Of a DNA stretch of 64,000 nucleotides, positions 33,637 to 42,131 are shown piece by piece. The DNA is from an uncultured Collinsella sp. Lineage in GTDB: Bacteria > Actinomycetota > Coriobacteriia > Coriobacteriales > Coriobacteriaceae. Within the stretch, counting starts at the first letter, position 1; every line of letters starts with the position of its first letter. Position numbers and translations under genes: made by a program. The stretch spans positions 1-64,000 of the forward strand of contig UQKM01000001.1 of the NCBI GenBank assembly GCA_900541685.1, written 5' to 3'. Under the pieces are notes generated by a model. That model was not told the DNA's origin, searched no databases, and saw only the letters and a program-made list of their open reading frames with translations.

Positions 33637-34716
33637 ATGGTAGATTCCAAGCAGGCTCCACTCGACTCCGCGGCAGCCGCAAAAGCAGCGTTCGCTTCGG
33701 TCCAGGACAAGCCATTCCCCGATGATATCTTTACGGCTCCCGAGCTTCGTTGGGCTGTGATCGGGTGCGGCGTTATCGCCAACCAGATGGCCCAGTCTCT
33801 CGCTCTTGCCGGCCGCAAGCTTGCGGGCGTCGCCAACCGTACGCTGTCCAAGGCTCAGGCTTTTGCTGAGCAGTATGGCATCGAGAAGGTCTATGAATCG
33901 GTTGAGGACCTCTACGCCGATCCGGGCATCGACGCCGTCTATATCACCACGCCGCACAACACGCATATCACCTATCTGCGTGACGCGCTGGCCGCCGGCA
34001 AGCACGTGCTCTGCGAGAAAGCCATTACCCTCAATTCCGCTGAGCTCGACGAGGCGCGTGCCATCGCTGACGAGCACAACGTCGTCCTCATGGACGCCAC
34101 CACGGTGCTTCATATGCCCTTGTATCAAGAGCTGCGCCGTCGCATGGATGCCGGCGAGTTTGGTCGCATGAACCTCGCCCAGCTCAACTTTGGTAGCTAC
34201 AAGGAGTACGGCGATCTGACCAATCGCTTCTACAACCGCAACCTTGCTGGCGGTGCCATGCTCGACATTGGCGTGTATGCCCTGTCCGTCATGCGTCTCT
34301 TTATGGCAAGCCAGCCCATTGAGGTCGTTTCGTTGGGCAACACCTGTGAGACCGGTGTTGACGTTGCGGGCGGCATCGTCTGCCGTAATGCCGAGCAGCA
34401 GCTGGGTGTTGTGAGCCTCACGCTCCACTCCAAGCAACCCAAGCGCTCGATTATTAGCTTCGATAAGTGCTATATCGAGGTCAACGAGTATCCGCGCGCC
34501 GATCACGCGACTATCGTGTGGACTGCGGACGGCCACCGCGAGGAGGTCCACGCCGGCACCGAGGCTTACGCCCTTTGCTATGAGATGGCCGATCTTGAGA
34601 AGGCCGTTGCCGGCGACGACTCTAAGCGTGAGCTTCTGGGCTATGCTTCTGATGTTATGGAGCTGATGACCAAGCTACGCGCCGACTGGGGAGTCGTGTA
34701 CCCCGAGGAGGAGTAA
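33637..34716 (+). CDS. Gfo/Idh/MocA-family oxidoreductase
   Basis: 359 residues. After a short variable N-terminus, RWAVIGCGVIANQMAQSLA forms the NAD(P)-binding loop and DAVYITTPHNTHITYLRDALAAGKHVLCEKA contains the conserved EKA catalytic-site lysine. The C-terminal half is the substrate domain. Such enzymes oxidise sugars, polyols or related compounds; the substrate is not evident. ATG 33637 has AGGAGG upstream. It is 3 bases before a DeoR repressor gene, so it probably forms a two-gene sugar-responsive operon. Confidence 0.9.
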   Translation: MVDSKQAPLDSAAAAKAAFASVQDKPFPDDIFTAPELRWAVIGCGVIANQMAQSLALAGRKLAGVANRTLSKAQAFAEQYGIEKVYESVEDLYADPGIDAVYITTPHNTHITYLRDALAAGKHVLCEKAITLNSAELDEARAIADEHNVVLMDATTVLHMPLYQELRRRMDAGEFGRMNLAQLNFGSYKEYGDLTNRFYNRNLAGGAMLDIGVYALSVMRLFMASQPIEVVSLGNTCETGVDVAGGIVCRNAEQQLGVVSLTLHSKQPKRSIISFDKCYIEVNEYPRADHATIVWTADGHREEVHAGTEAYALCYEMADLEKAVAGDDSKRELLGYASDVMELMTKLRADWGVVYPEEE

Positions 34717-34719
34717 GCG

Positions 34720-35466
34720 ATGCTAGCGGAAGATAGGCTCAACGCGATCGTGTCGATGGTTCAGCAGACCGGCTCGGTTACCGTGCCGGAGCTTGCCGAA
34801 GCCCTGGGCGTGACGGCGTCTACCATTCGGCGCGACCTGCAGACGCTCGACCGAGCACACCGTATCGCCAAGGTGCACGGAGGCGCGACAAGTCTGGAGC
34901 GCGCGCACGTGACGCGCGACCTAACGCTTAATGAGCGCAGCGACCTCCATAACGACGACAAGGAGCGTATCTGCGCCCGTGCGGCGGCGCTTGTGGAGCC
35001 CGAGAGCTTTGTATACATCGACTCGGGTTCGACGACGCTCAGGCTCATCGAGCATCTTCCACACCTTGAAGATGTCACCTATGTGACCGATTCCGTGCTC
35101 CATGCTCAACGCCTTGCTTTGCGCGGCATGCGTACCGTGGTGCTGGGTGGCGAGCTCAAACCCGAGACCGAGGCGCTCGTTGGCCCCGATGCCTTGGCAA
35201 CCTTAGACCGCTACAACTTCAACTGTGGCTTTTGGGGCTCTAACGGCATTGCCGCCGAGCAGGGCTTCACGGCGCCCGATATCGAGGAGGCGCAAGTAAA
35301 GCGTATCTCGATGCGCCATACGGCCAAGCGCTTCGTAATCTCGGACGCCAGTAAATTTGGCATGGTGGCGCCCGTCAAGTTCGCGGACTTCCGTGACGCA
35401 ACGATTATTACCGCAGGCGATGTCCCTGCCAAGTACCGGGCAATGGACAACGTCATCACGGTCTAA
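34720..35466 (+). CDS. DeoR/GlpR-family transcriptional repressor
   Basis: 248 residues. The N-terminal helix-turn-helix is VTVPELAEALGVTASTIRRDLQTLD; the C-terminal sensor domain has FVYIDSGSTTLRLIEHLP and the ISDASKFG segment seen in DeoR-type sugar-phosphate regulators. Probably represses its own operon by binding the upstream inverted repeat and is released by a sugar phosphate. GAGGAGG at the end of the oxidoreductase gene is its ribosome-binding site. Confidence 0.92.
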   Translation: MLAEDRLNAIVSMVQQTGSVTVPELAEALGVTASTIRRDLQTLDRAHRIAKVHGGATSLERAHVTRDLTLNERSDLHNDDKERICARAAALVEPESFVYIDSGSTTLRLIEHLPHLEDVTYVTDSVLHAQRLALRGMRTVVLGGELKPETEALVGPDALATLDRYNFNCGFWGSNGIAAEQGFTAPDIEEAQVKRISMRHTAKRFVISDASKFGMVAPVKFADFRDATIITAGDVPAKYRAMDNVITV

Positions 35467-35488
35467 CAGCAAGGGACGGGCTAAGGCC

Positions 35489-35584
35489 AAAACCACCGCG
35501 AAGGGGCAGGAACCTTTGTGGTGGTTTTGACGTTTGTCCAGATAAAACCTGCCAAAATAAACCTGTCCCTTTTTGGCAGGTTTT
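35489..35584. terminator. Two converging terminator hairpins
   Basis: AAAACCACC...GGTGGTTTT (35489-35528) follows the DeoR gene. A second perfect 14-base pair, AAAACCTGCCAAAA (35544-35557) with TTTTGGCAGGTTTT (35571-35584), includes the stop codon of the minus-strand pseudouridine synthase. Together they separate two convergent units. Confidence 0.85.
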
Positions 35585-36242
35585 AGGGCTCCCAGGGGCA
35601 GGGGGCTTCGATGTGGATGTGCTCGCCGGTTACGGGATGCGTAAAGGACACGCTGTGGGCGTGGAGCATGAGGCCACAAGGACGCGGCGTCCCGTACAGG
35701 TCGTCGCCCACCAGGGGATGGCGCTCGCTCGCCAGGTGCACGCGAATCTGGTGTTTGCGGCCGGTGAGCAGCTCGACATCGATATACGAGCGCGTGGGCA
35801 GGCCGCGGCGGCTCTTAAGACGCTTGAGCACCTTCACGCGCGTTTGAGACGGCTTGCCGCTGGCGCCGACGCGCATCTTTCGGCTGTCGTGACGGTCGCG
35901 GGCGATGGGCTTGTCGATGAGCTTTTCGTTCCAGTCGATCTTGCCCTCGGCGAGCGCCAGGTAGTGCTTTTCGAACGCGTGGTCGATGATCATCTGGTCA
36001 AAGGCGGGCTGCGTCTGCTTGTCGAGTGAGAACAGCACCACGCCGGTGGTGTCGCGGTCCAGGCGGTTGAGCGGTTGCATGTCGGTCGCGGCAAAGCCGT
36101 CGCCCATCGCCAGCAGCAGGTCACTGGCGTAGTCGGTGAGCGTGCGCTCGCCGGTACCATCGCCGTGGACGATCATGCCGGCGGGCTTGTCGATGGCCAT
36201 GAGCCAGGCGTCGCAGTAGAGGACTTGAGGTTCTTCGTTCAC
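35583..36242 (-). CDS. RluA-family RNA pseudouridine synthase
   Basis: 219 residues. AIDKPAGMIVHGDG opens the catalytic domain, the catalytic Asp is in NRLDRDTTGVVLF, and LLTGRKHQIRVHLA closes the active site. There is no S4 domain, so it resembles RluA or TruC-like enzymes acting on 23S rRNA or tRNA; the exact site is not predictable. It lies 15 bases after the U32 peptidase gene, and the two probably form an operon. Confidence 0.9.
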   Translation of the reverse strand: MNEEPQVLYCDAWLMAIDKPAGMIVHGDGTGERTLTDYASDLLLAMGDGFAATDMQPLNRLDRDTTGVVLFSLDKQTQPAFDQMIIDHAFEKHYLALAEGKIDWNEKLIDKPIARDRHDSRKMRVGASGKPSQTRVKVLKRLKSRRGLPTRSYIDVELLTGRKHQIRVHLASERHPLVGDDLYGTPRPCGLMLHAHSVSFTHPVTGEHIHIEAPCPWEP

Positions 36243-36257
36243 GTGTAAGCCTTTCGG

Positions 36258-38753
36258 TTAACTAATTCCCACAAACATGCAGCCCGAGGTCGCCCCGCGC
36301 AGGCGGGCGGCGGGCTTACGGCCGGCCTGCGCGGCCTCGACGGCGCGACGGACGCGTGCGACGGCGCGGCCCACCTCATCCGTCTCGAGCAGCGTTCCGT
36401 CCACCATGAGACGACGGACGCCGGCGTCGAGCAGCTGCGGTACCTGCGGCGTAAGGTCGATGGGGTAGGCGTCGTACAGGCGCGAGCGGCCGTGGATGTC
36501 GGTGCGCACGGGCATGACCTTGCCGTCGATATTCTTGAGCGACAGCTTGCGGGCGCGCAGGCGGCAGTTGGCGCAATCGTGGATGCAGCCATTGGCCACC
36601 TGCAGGATGCAGTGCTCGCTCGTCATGACGCGCGGGCGGCCGAAAACGGTGATGCCCAGGGCTGCGGGCGCGGAGGTACCAAGCGAGATAATCTCGTCGA
36701 GCGTGATCTCGGGCGAGAGCCAAAACGCGCCGGCTCCGCGCTCGGCAAGTGCCTCCATGCAAGGGGTGTTGTGCACGGGCAGGCAAGAGCGGACCTCCGC
36801 CGTGGCACCAACCTGGGCGGCCAGGGCAAGCTCGGAGATATTGCCAACGGCGACGGTGGCCCCGGCATTGATCCAGGGATCGACGCGCTCGTGGTCAACG
36901 GCGCGGCAGACCTCGTCGAGTACGGGCACGATACCCTGCTCAAATGCATCGGCAGGGGAGAGTCCGACAGCCTTGAGCGCATCGGTGGTCATGTAGATGC
37001 GCGCGGCGCCCTCGGCACGAGCTGCCTCGGCGGCCTCGAGCGAGGCGACGGTGGCGCAGATTTGCGGCTCATCGCGGTAGTGCTCGGGCGCGGGGCGGGA
37101 ATCATTGGTGACAGTCGCCGGTAGCTCGAGCGTGCGGGCGCGCTCCTCATACGGTGCCAGAATGGCCTCTTCCAGCGCCTTACAAGCGGCGGCGCGCACC
37201 TTGTGCACGGCGGAAAAGCCCATGCCGCAGCCCTCATCGAGCGCCACCTCAAAGCTCGCGGCCTCAAAGGGAGAGGAGCCCATGCGCCCGACGTGCTCAA
37301 CCAGATCGGACGCCTCGACCGCACGGGTCTTGGCGGCCTCGACGGTGAAGCCCGTGGCGGTGGCGGTGAGCGCGGGGTCGTCACAGCAGGTGAGTGTGAC
37401 AGTAAACGGCTTGCCCAGGCGCGCCACGACGGACACATCAACAGCGCGGCGGCGCAGCACATCGCGCTTGAGCGCGGCGCCGGCGGCGTCGATGGCACGC
37501 TGGCTGCGAATCACGCGGACGCGGCAGCCCTCGGGCATGCTACGGGGCACGCGACACTCGATAACATCGCCGGCAGCGGCATCATCGGCGGCAATGGTGG
37601 TCAGGAACTGGTCAAACTCGTTATCGTGGCGAAGCTCCAGCAGGTCGCCCTTGCCCACGGGCTCAAACAGCTCAATGCGGGCGATGGCGGCGCGGCGACG
37701 GCGGTCGTCGGGCTTGAGGCCGCGCACATCGCGGTTGGCCGGGCGGCTGCCCAGCACCGTGCCCACGATCTGGCCGCGGTTGTTGGAACGCTCATAGCTC
37801 ATCATCTCGTCGCCCGAGGTGCCGTCCTGATAGGCGTGCGTAAAGTCGCGGTTAAAGCAGCGCTTGAGCTGGCGCTGACGGGCGGCTTCCTCGTCCTTAG
37901 AGGTCGAAACATCGGCCAGCATATCGTCAATCTGATGACGATACACGTCGACGATGGAATACACGTAATCGGGAGCCTTCATGCGGCCCTCGAGCTTGAG
38001 CGATGCGGCGCCGGCGTCATACAGACGGCGAACGAGCTGCGAAGTGTTGGTGTCACGCGGGCATAGAGCGCGCTCGCGACCGGCAGGGGAGAGCGTACGT
38101 CCGTTCTCGTCGATCAGCTCGTAGGGCAGGCGGCAGGGCTGGGCGCACATGCCACGGTTGGCCGATCGTCCCGCCATGGCAAAGCTCGAAAGCAGGCACA
38201 GGCCCGAGTAGCAAAAGCAGATGGCGCCATGGCTAAAGACCTCAAGGTCCACATCCGGCGCGGCATCGTGAATGGCGGCAATCTCGTCGATGGAAAGCTC
38301 GCGCGAGAGAGTCACGCGGTCGGCGCCCTGCTCGCGGCACCAAAGGGTTCCGCGGTCGTCGTGGATGTTCGCCTGGGTCGAGATATGTGTCTCGATGCCG
38401 GGCATGGTGCGCTTGACCTCAAAGAACAGGCCCCAGTCCTGGATGATAAAGGCGTCGGCGCCCAGCGTGGAGCAGCGGTGGATGAGTTGCAGTGCATCGC
38501 CCATCTCGGACTGCTTGATGACGATGTTGACCGTGACGTAGACGCGCGACCCGGCTAGATGCGCGGCGCGGCAGGCTTGCTCAAAGGCCTCGTCAGTAAA
38601 GTTGGTGGCCTTGCGGCGGGCGTTGAAGCTGCCCATGCCGCAGTAGATGGCGTCTGCCCCGGCGGCGAGTGCGGCGGCAAAGGGCTCGGGCCCTCCGGCG
38701 GGCGCCAAAAGCTCGGGTCTGCGGTTGGTGGTTCGACTGGCGGTTGCGGTCAT
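36258..38753 (-). CDS. U32 family peptidase / prephenate-dependent tRNA hydroxylation-type protein
   Basis: 831 residues. The N-terminal U32 domain reads ELLAPAGGPEPFAAALAAGADAIYCG, with EVFSHGAICFCYSGLCLLSS and the Fe-S-type cysteines in RGMCAQPCRLPY. The second half includes a DUF3656-like region and a second Cys-rich motif (NGCIHDCANCRLRA). Relatives TrhP/RlhA help make 5-hydroxyuridine in tRNA or hydroxycytidine in 23S rRNA, which suits its pairing with an RNA pseudouridine synthase. Few members have shown peptidase activity. Confidence 0.85.
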   Translation of the reverse strand: MTATASRTTNRRPELLAPAGGPEPFAAALAAGADAIYCGMGSFNARRKATNFTDEAFEQACRAAHLAGSRVYVTVNIVIKQSEMGDALQLIHRCSTLGADAFIIQDWGLFFEVKRTMPGIETHISTQANIHDDRGTLWCREQGADRVTLSRELSIDEIAAIHDAAPDVDLEVFSHGAICFCYSGLCLLSSFAMAGRSANRGMCAQPCRLPYELIDENGRTLSPAGRERALCPRDTNTSQLVRRLYDAGAASLKLEGRMKAPDYVYSIVDVYRHQIDDMLADVSTSKDEEAARQRQLKRCFNRDFTHAYQDGTSGDEMMSYERSNNRGQIVGTVLGSRPANRDVRGLKPDDRRRRAAIARIELFEPVGKGDLLELRHDNEFDQFLTTIAADDAAAGDVIECRVPRSMPEGCRVRVIRSQRAIDAAGAALKRDVLRRRAVDVSVVARLGKPFTVTLTCCDDPALTATATGFTVEAAKTRAVEASDLVEHVGRMGSSPFEAASFEVALDEGCGMGFSAVHKVRAAACKALEEAILAPYEERARTLELPATVTNDSRPAPEHYRDEPQICATVASLEAAEAARAEGAARIYMTTDALKAVGLSPADAFEQGIVPVLDEVCRAVDHERVDPWINAGATVAVGNISELALAAQVGATAEVRSCLPVHNTPCMEALAERGAGAFWLSPEITLDEIISLGTSAPAALGITVFGRPRVMTSEHCILQVANGCIHDCANCRLRARKLSLKNIDGKVMPVRTDIHGRSRLYDAYPIDLTPQVPQLLDAGVRRLMVDGTLLETDEVGRAVARVRRAVEAAQAGRKPAARLRGATSGCMFVGIS

Positions 38754-39040
38754 ATCCTGCCTTTCAAAATGCTCAGATACTCAAAAGTATAGTGGTGCTG
38801 TTGCGGCGGACGAGCCCTGTGGCCCAAGCAGGATAAAGTCTTCAGGCAGGTCGCCGGTCGTGCCGTTCAGCGGCCGACAGACGCCGTTGGGCGATAAAAT
38901 ATTCTCGCAACGTGATAATAATCTTGCATCGCGCGGAAACCTTGAGTACTATCCCAATCAAGCGCGGTGTTCAGACCGAACTGTGCCTCCCGGTGTGAAC
39001 GCCGCGCTCACGCTCTCTATTTGATCGTAAGGAGAAAAAC

Positions 39041-39418
39041 ATGAGCAAGACCGTCGTGTCTTCCGATAACGCACCTGCAGCCATCGGCCCGTATTCCCCC
39101 GGCATCCAGACCGGCAACATGGTGTTCCTGTCCGGCCAGCTGGGCATCGACCCCGCAACCGGCAAGATGCCCGAGGGCGTCGAAGCCCAGGCTAAGCAGT
39201 CCCTTGCTAACGTCGAGGCCCTGCTGACCGCTGCCGGCGCCACCTTTGCCGATGTCGTCAAGACCACGGTCTACCTGGCCGACATCGCCGACTTCGCTGC
39301 CGTGAACGAGATTTATGCCTCCAAGTTCGAGGCTCCGTTCCCTGCGCGCAGCGCCTTCCAGGTTGCCGCCCTTCCGGCCGGCGGTCTGGTCGAGATCGAG
39401 GTCGTCGCCGCTCTCTAG
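39041..39418 (+). CDS. ridA: RidA family enamine/imine deaminase
   Basis: 125 residues. IGPYSPGIQTGNMVFLSGQLGIDPATG and the C-terminal PARSAFQVAALPAGGLVEIEVVA, which contains the catalytic-type Arg, are full RidA signatures. RidA hydrolyses reactive 2-aminoacrylate and similar imines. The ygeX product in this window generates 2-aminoacrylate, and a YheO-type regulator is adjacent, so it plausibly belongs to the purine pathway. TAAGGAGAAA precedes the ATG. Confidence 0.94.
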   Translation: MSKTVVSSDNAPAAIGPYSPGIQTGNMVFLSGQLGIDPATGKMPEGVEAQAKQSLANVEALLTAAGATFADVVKTTVYLADIADFAAVNEIYASKFEAPFPARSAFQVAALPAGGLVEIEVVAAL

Positions 39419-39448
39419 GGCGTTGGCAACAACTAAACATGGCATGCA

Positions 39449-39482
39449 AAAAGACCCTGCAGTGCGAGCTGCAGGGTCTTTT
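39449..39482. terminator. Bidirectional terminator between ridA and the regulator
   Basis: AAAAGACCCTGCAG and CTGCAGGGTCTTTT are perfect complements around a 6-base loop, with A and T tracts on both sides, serving both convergent genes. Confidence 0.92.
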
Positions 39483-39532
39483 GTCAAGTGACGGATCGCA
39501 TGTGGAGCCACCAAGGGCAGTCTTTTTGTTTG

Positions 39533-40189
39533 TTAGCCCTCCTTGCGGACTTTTTGCAGGTAGCGGTAGACGCTGGGTTCCGAGATACCCAGTGCGGCGG
39601 CAGCGCAGGCAACAGCGCCCTTGAGCATGAACACCCCGTTGCCGTTAAGGTGGCGAATGACGTCCACGCGGTCGCTCTGGCCAAGCGACGCTACATCCAG
39701 CCCGCGCGCGCTCAGCAACTCGGCAATGCTGCGGTCGATGAGCTCCTGTGTAGACTCCGAAAGGCTTTCGACCTCGATAGGGGCGGGCTCCGTGCGCGTC
39801 GGCGCCGCGTCGAAGCACGCCATGAGCTGCTGCGCCATGGCGTTGATGGAGCGCACGGTCGAGAGGTCGGTGTTGACGCAAAGCATACCGACGATCTCGT
39901 CATTCTCGCGGATAAAGTACGTCGCTGACTCCAGCGTCTTGCCACCGGCGCCGCGCCCCTCGTAGCCCGTAATAAACGGCAGGTCGCGATACTTGGCGTC
40001 GTGCATGATCTTGAGTGCCAGGTCGGTGGCGGGACCGCCGACCTTGCGGCCGCTCACGATGCCGTTGCGAATATCGACGATGGCATGGTCGGGATCCGAG
40101 AAATCGTGCAGCACGATCTCGCTGTTCTTACCGAGTATCTGCTCCAGGAAATCGACCATCGGCAAAAAGCGACGTACGGTCTCGTTCAC
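39533..40189 (-). CDS. YheO/DauR-like PAS-HTH transcriptional regulator
   Basis: About 218 residues. N-terminal YheO-type PAS domain (FLEQILGKNSEIVLHDFSD; NGIVSGRKVGGPATDLAL; ENDEIVGMLCVNTDLS) and a C-terminal helix-turn-helix (GVFMLKGAVACAAAALGISEPSVYRYLQKV). GTG 40189 is chosen because AAAGGAG is spaced 6 bases from it; TTG 40195 is too close. Divergent from the nucleobase permease. A paralogue precedes ygeX at 61585. Relatives (DauR) sense amino acids; a purine or diaminopropionate ligand is inferred. Confidence 0.85.
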   Translation of the reverse strand: MNETVRRFLPMVDFLEQILGKNSEIVLHDFSDPDHAIVDIRNGIVSGRKVGGPATDLALKIMHDAKYRDLPFITGYEGRGAGGKTLESATYFIRENDEIVGMLCVNTDLSTVRSINAMAQQLMACFDAAPTRTEPAPIEVESLSESTQELIDRSIAELLSARGLDVASLGQSDRVDVIRHLNGNGVFMLKGAVACAAAALGISEPSVYRYLQKVRKEG

Positions 40190-40409
40190 GGGCAACTCCT
40201 TTGGGTGAAATCGGAAGTTTCATAACAATTTTTTCTCATGGTAACACGCTGCTCTTCATCTCGTATATCCGCAGGTACATTGCGTAATACAGACGAACGG
40301 TAGGAATTTGGCGGTAAACGGTTGACCAAAAGAAAAGTTAGATGTTATTTTGACCAGACACTTTCCTGACCTGCGGAAATGCATTATTTCAGCAGAAGAA
40401 TAGTCTGAT

Positions 40410-40450
40410 AACAAAAAATTATTATTGAGAATGAGAATCATCTTTAATAC
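40410..40450 (+). promoter_or_regulatory. Permease promoter with regulator box and Fur-like box
   Basis: TTATTG (40422-40427) and TAATAC (40445-40450) are 17 bases apart. AACAAA-AAA-TTATTA (40410-40424) is a degraded form of the AACAAA-N3-TTTGTT palindromes found before ygeX. Between the two promoter boxes, GAGAATGAGAATCAT resembles a Fur box (GATAATGATAATCAT). Downstream 90 bases lead to the permease start. Regulation by the adjacent YheO-type protein and by metal is inferred. Confidence 0.5.
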
Positions 40451-40540
40451 GATATGCAACGAAGGCACAACCTCAACCCCGCACTGCGTCACAATAGAGC
40501 GTTAGATGCGAAAACAACTATTTCGAGGATTGGTGGTCAA

Positions 40541-41935
40541 ATGACCCAGGAGACGGTTACGAACGGCACTGAAGCCCTGTTCACTCGTGAAGGCATGCCT
40601 CCCGTTAAAGAAATGATCCCGTGTGCCCTTCAGCACGTACTGGCTTCGTTTGCCGGTATCATCACCCCGGCTGTCATCATGGCCGGCGTCTACGGCTTTA
40701 ATAGTCAGCAGAGTACCGACATCATCCAGGTCGCGCTCATTCTTTCGGCGATCGATACGGCCCTTCAGGCCTTCGCTCCCTTCCGTCGCATCGGCGGCGG
40801 CCTGCCCATTGTCATGGGCGTTTCGTTCGCGTTTCTGCCGGCCCTGCAGGCCATGGGTGCCTCGGGCTTTAGCTTTGGTGCGCTGCTGGGCGGCGAGATC
40901 GTCGGCGGCGCCGTCGCGGTCCTCTTTGGTCTGGGCTACAGCAAGATTAAGTGGCTGTTCCCGCCCGTTGTGACCGGTACGGTCATCTTCTCCATCGGCG
41001 TTTCGCTGTATCCCACGGCCGTCAAGTATATGGCCGGCGGTATGGGCACGCCGCTGTGGGGCACTCCGCAGGCCTGGTGCGTCGCTCTTATCACCTTCGC
41101 CGTGGTCTTTGCGCTCGCCAACTTTGGCAAGGGCACGCTCAAGCTGGGATCCGTGTTCTTTGGCATGATCGTTGGCATGATCGTTTCGATCCCCTTTGGC
41201 ATGATCGACTTCTCCAGCGTCGCCACCGCTCAGGTCTTCGCCCTTCCCAAGCTCATGCCCTACGCGCTCGAGTTTGATCCCGAGGTCTGCATTACCCTCG
41301 CCGTCGTGTTCCCCATGGTTGCCATCCAGGTTATCGGCGATGTTTCCGCTGCTTGCCTGGGCTCCATCGACCGTATGCCCACCGAGCGCGAGCTCTCCGG
41401 CGCTATCGTGTCTCAGGGCCTCACTTCTATGGTCGGCGGCCTGCTGGGCGGTCTTCCCACCAGCGCCCTTGGCCAGAACGTGGGCATCATCTGCTCCAAC
41501 AAGGTCGTCAACAAGTGGGTCTTTGTGATCATCGCGGCCGTCTTTGCCATCGCCGGTCTGTTCCCGCAGCTCTCTGCCGTCCTTTCCGCTATCCCGCAGC
41601 CCGTTATCGGCGGCGCGACCGTCGGCGTCTTTGGCACCATCACCATGAACGGCGTGCGCATGTTCACCCGCGAGGGCCTCACGCAGCGCACTACCACCAT
41701 CGTCGGCACCTCCGTCGTCTTTGGCCTGGGTATCTGGATGGCCAGCGGTTGCCTTGCCGGCGAGGGTATGCCCGCCTGGGTGTCCACCGTCATCGGCTCC
41801 AATGCCGTGACCCCCACCGCCATCATGGCCATTGTCCTTAACCTGATCCTTCCGCAGACGCCGGTCGTGGCTCAGCACATCGATGCTGCCAAGGACGCTG
41901 CCGTGGATCTGGTCTTGCCCGAGAGCAAGAAGTAA
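40541..41935 (+). CDS. NCS2-family nucleobase (xanthine/uric acid-type) permease
   Basis: 464 residues with about 14 membrane segments. QHVLASFAGIITPAVIMAG is the NCS2 N-terminal signature, and the sequence GGLLGGLPTSALGQNVGIICSNKVVNKW is the conserved QNxG-type motif of purine permeases (UacT/XanQ group). It probably imports xanthine, uric acid or a related purine by proton symport. ATG 40541 gives the conserved start; the upstream in-frame ATG lies in the leader. It heads the purine gene run. Confidence 0.9.
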   Translation: MTQETVTNGTEALFTREGMPPVKEMIPCALQHVLASFAGIITPAVIMAGVYGFNSQQSTDIIQVALILSAIDTALQAFAPFRRIGGGLPIVMGVSFAFLPALQAMGASGFSFGALLGGEIVGGAVAVLFGLGYSKIKWLFPPVVTGTVIFSIGVSLYPTAVKYMAGGMGTPLWGTPQAWCVALITFAVVFALANFGKGTLKLGSVFFGMIVGMIVSIPFGMIDFSSVATAQVFALPKLMPYALEFDPEVCITLAVVFPMVAIQVIGDVSAACLGSIDRMPTERELSGAIVSQGLTSMVGGLLGGLPTSALGQNVGIICSNKVVNKWVFVIIAAVFAIAGLFPQLSAVLSAIPQPVIGGATVGVFGTITMNGVRMFTREGLTQRTTTIVGTSVVFGLGIWMASGCLAGEGMPAWVSTVIGSNAVTPTAIMAIVLNLILPQTPVVAQHIDAAKDAAVDLVLPESKK

Positions 41936-42131
41936 CCAATTCGGTGCTATTCGTCGGCGGGCGCATCGCCTCGTCCGCCGACGTCATGCGGCGCCAAGCC
42001 GCACTTCAAAGGGTTTGTCCCTTTGGTGAAGCGTTGACGGGAGAGGGCCCGTTTCCGGTGTAGGCCGGCGCTTCGCACTTCCGCCATGTCAGAGGTGTCA
42101 AACCCCGCCCCTGATGTTGAAGGGAGCATTT

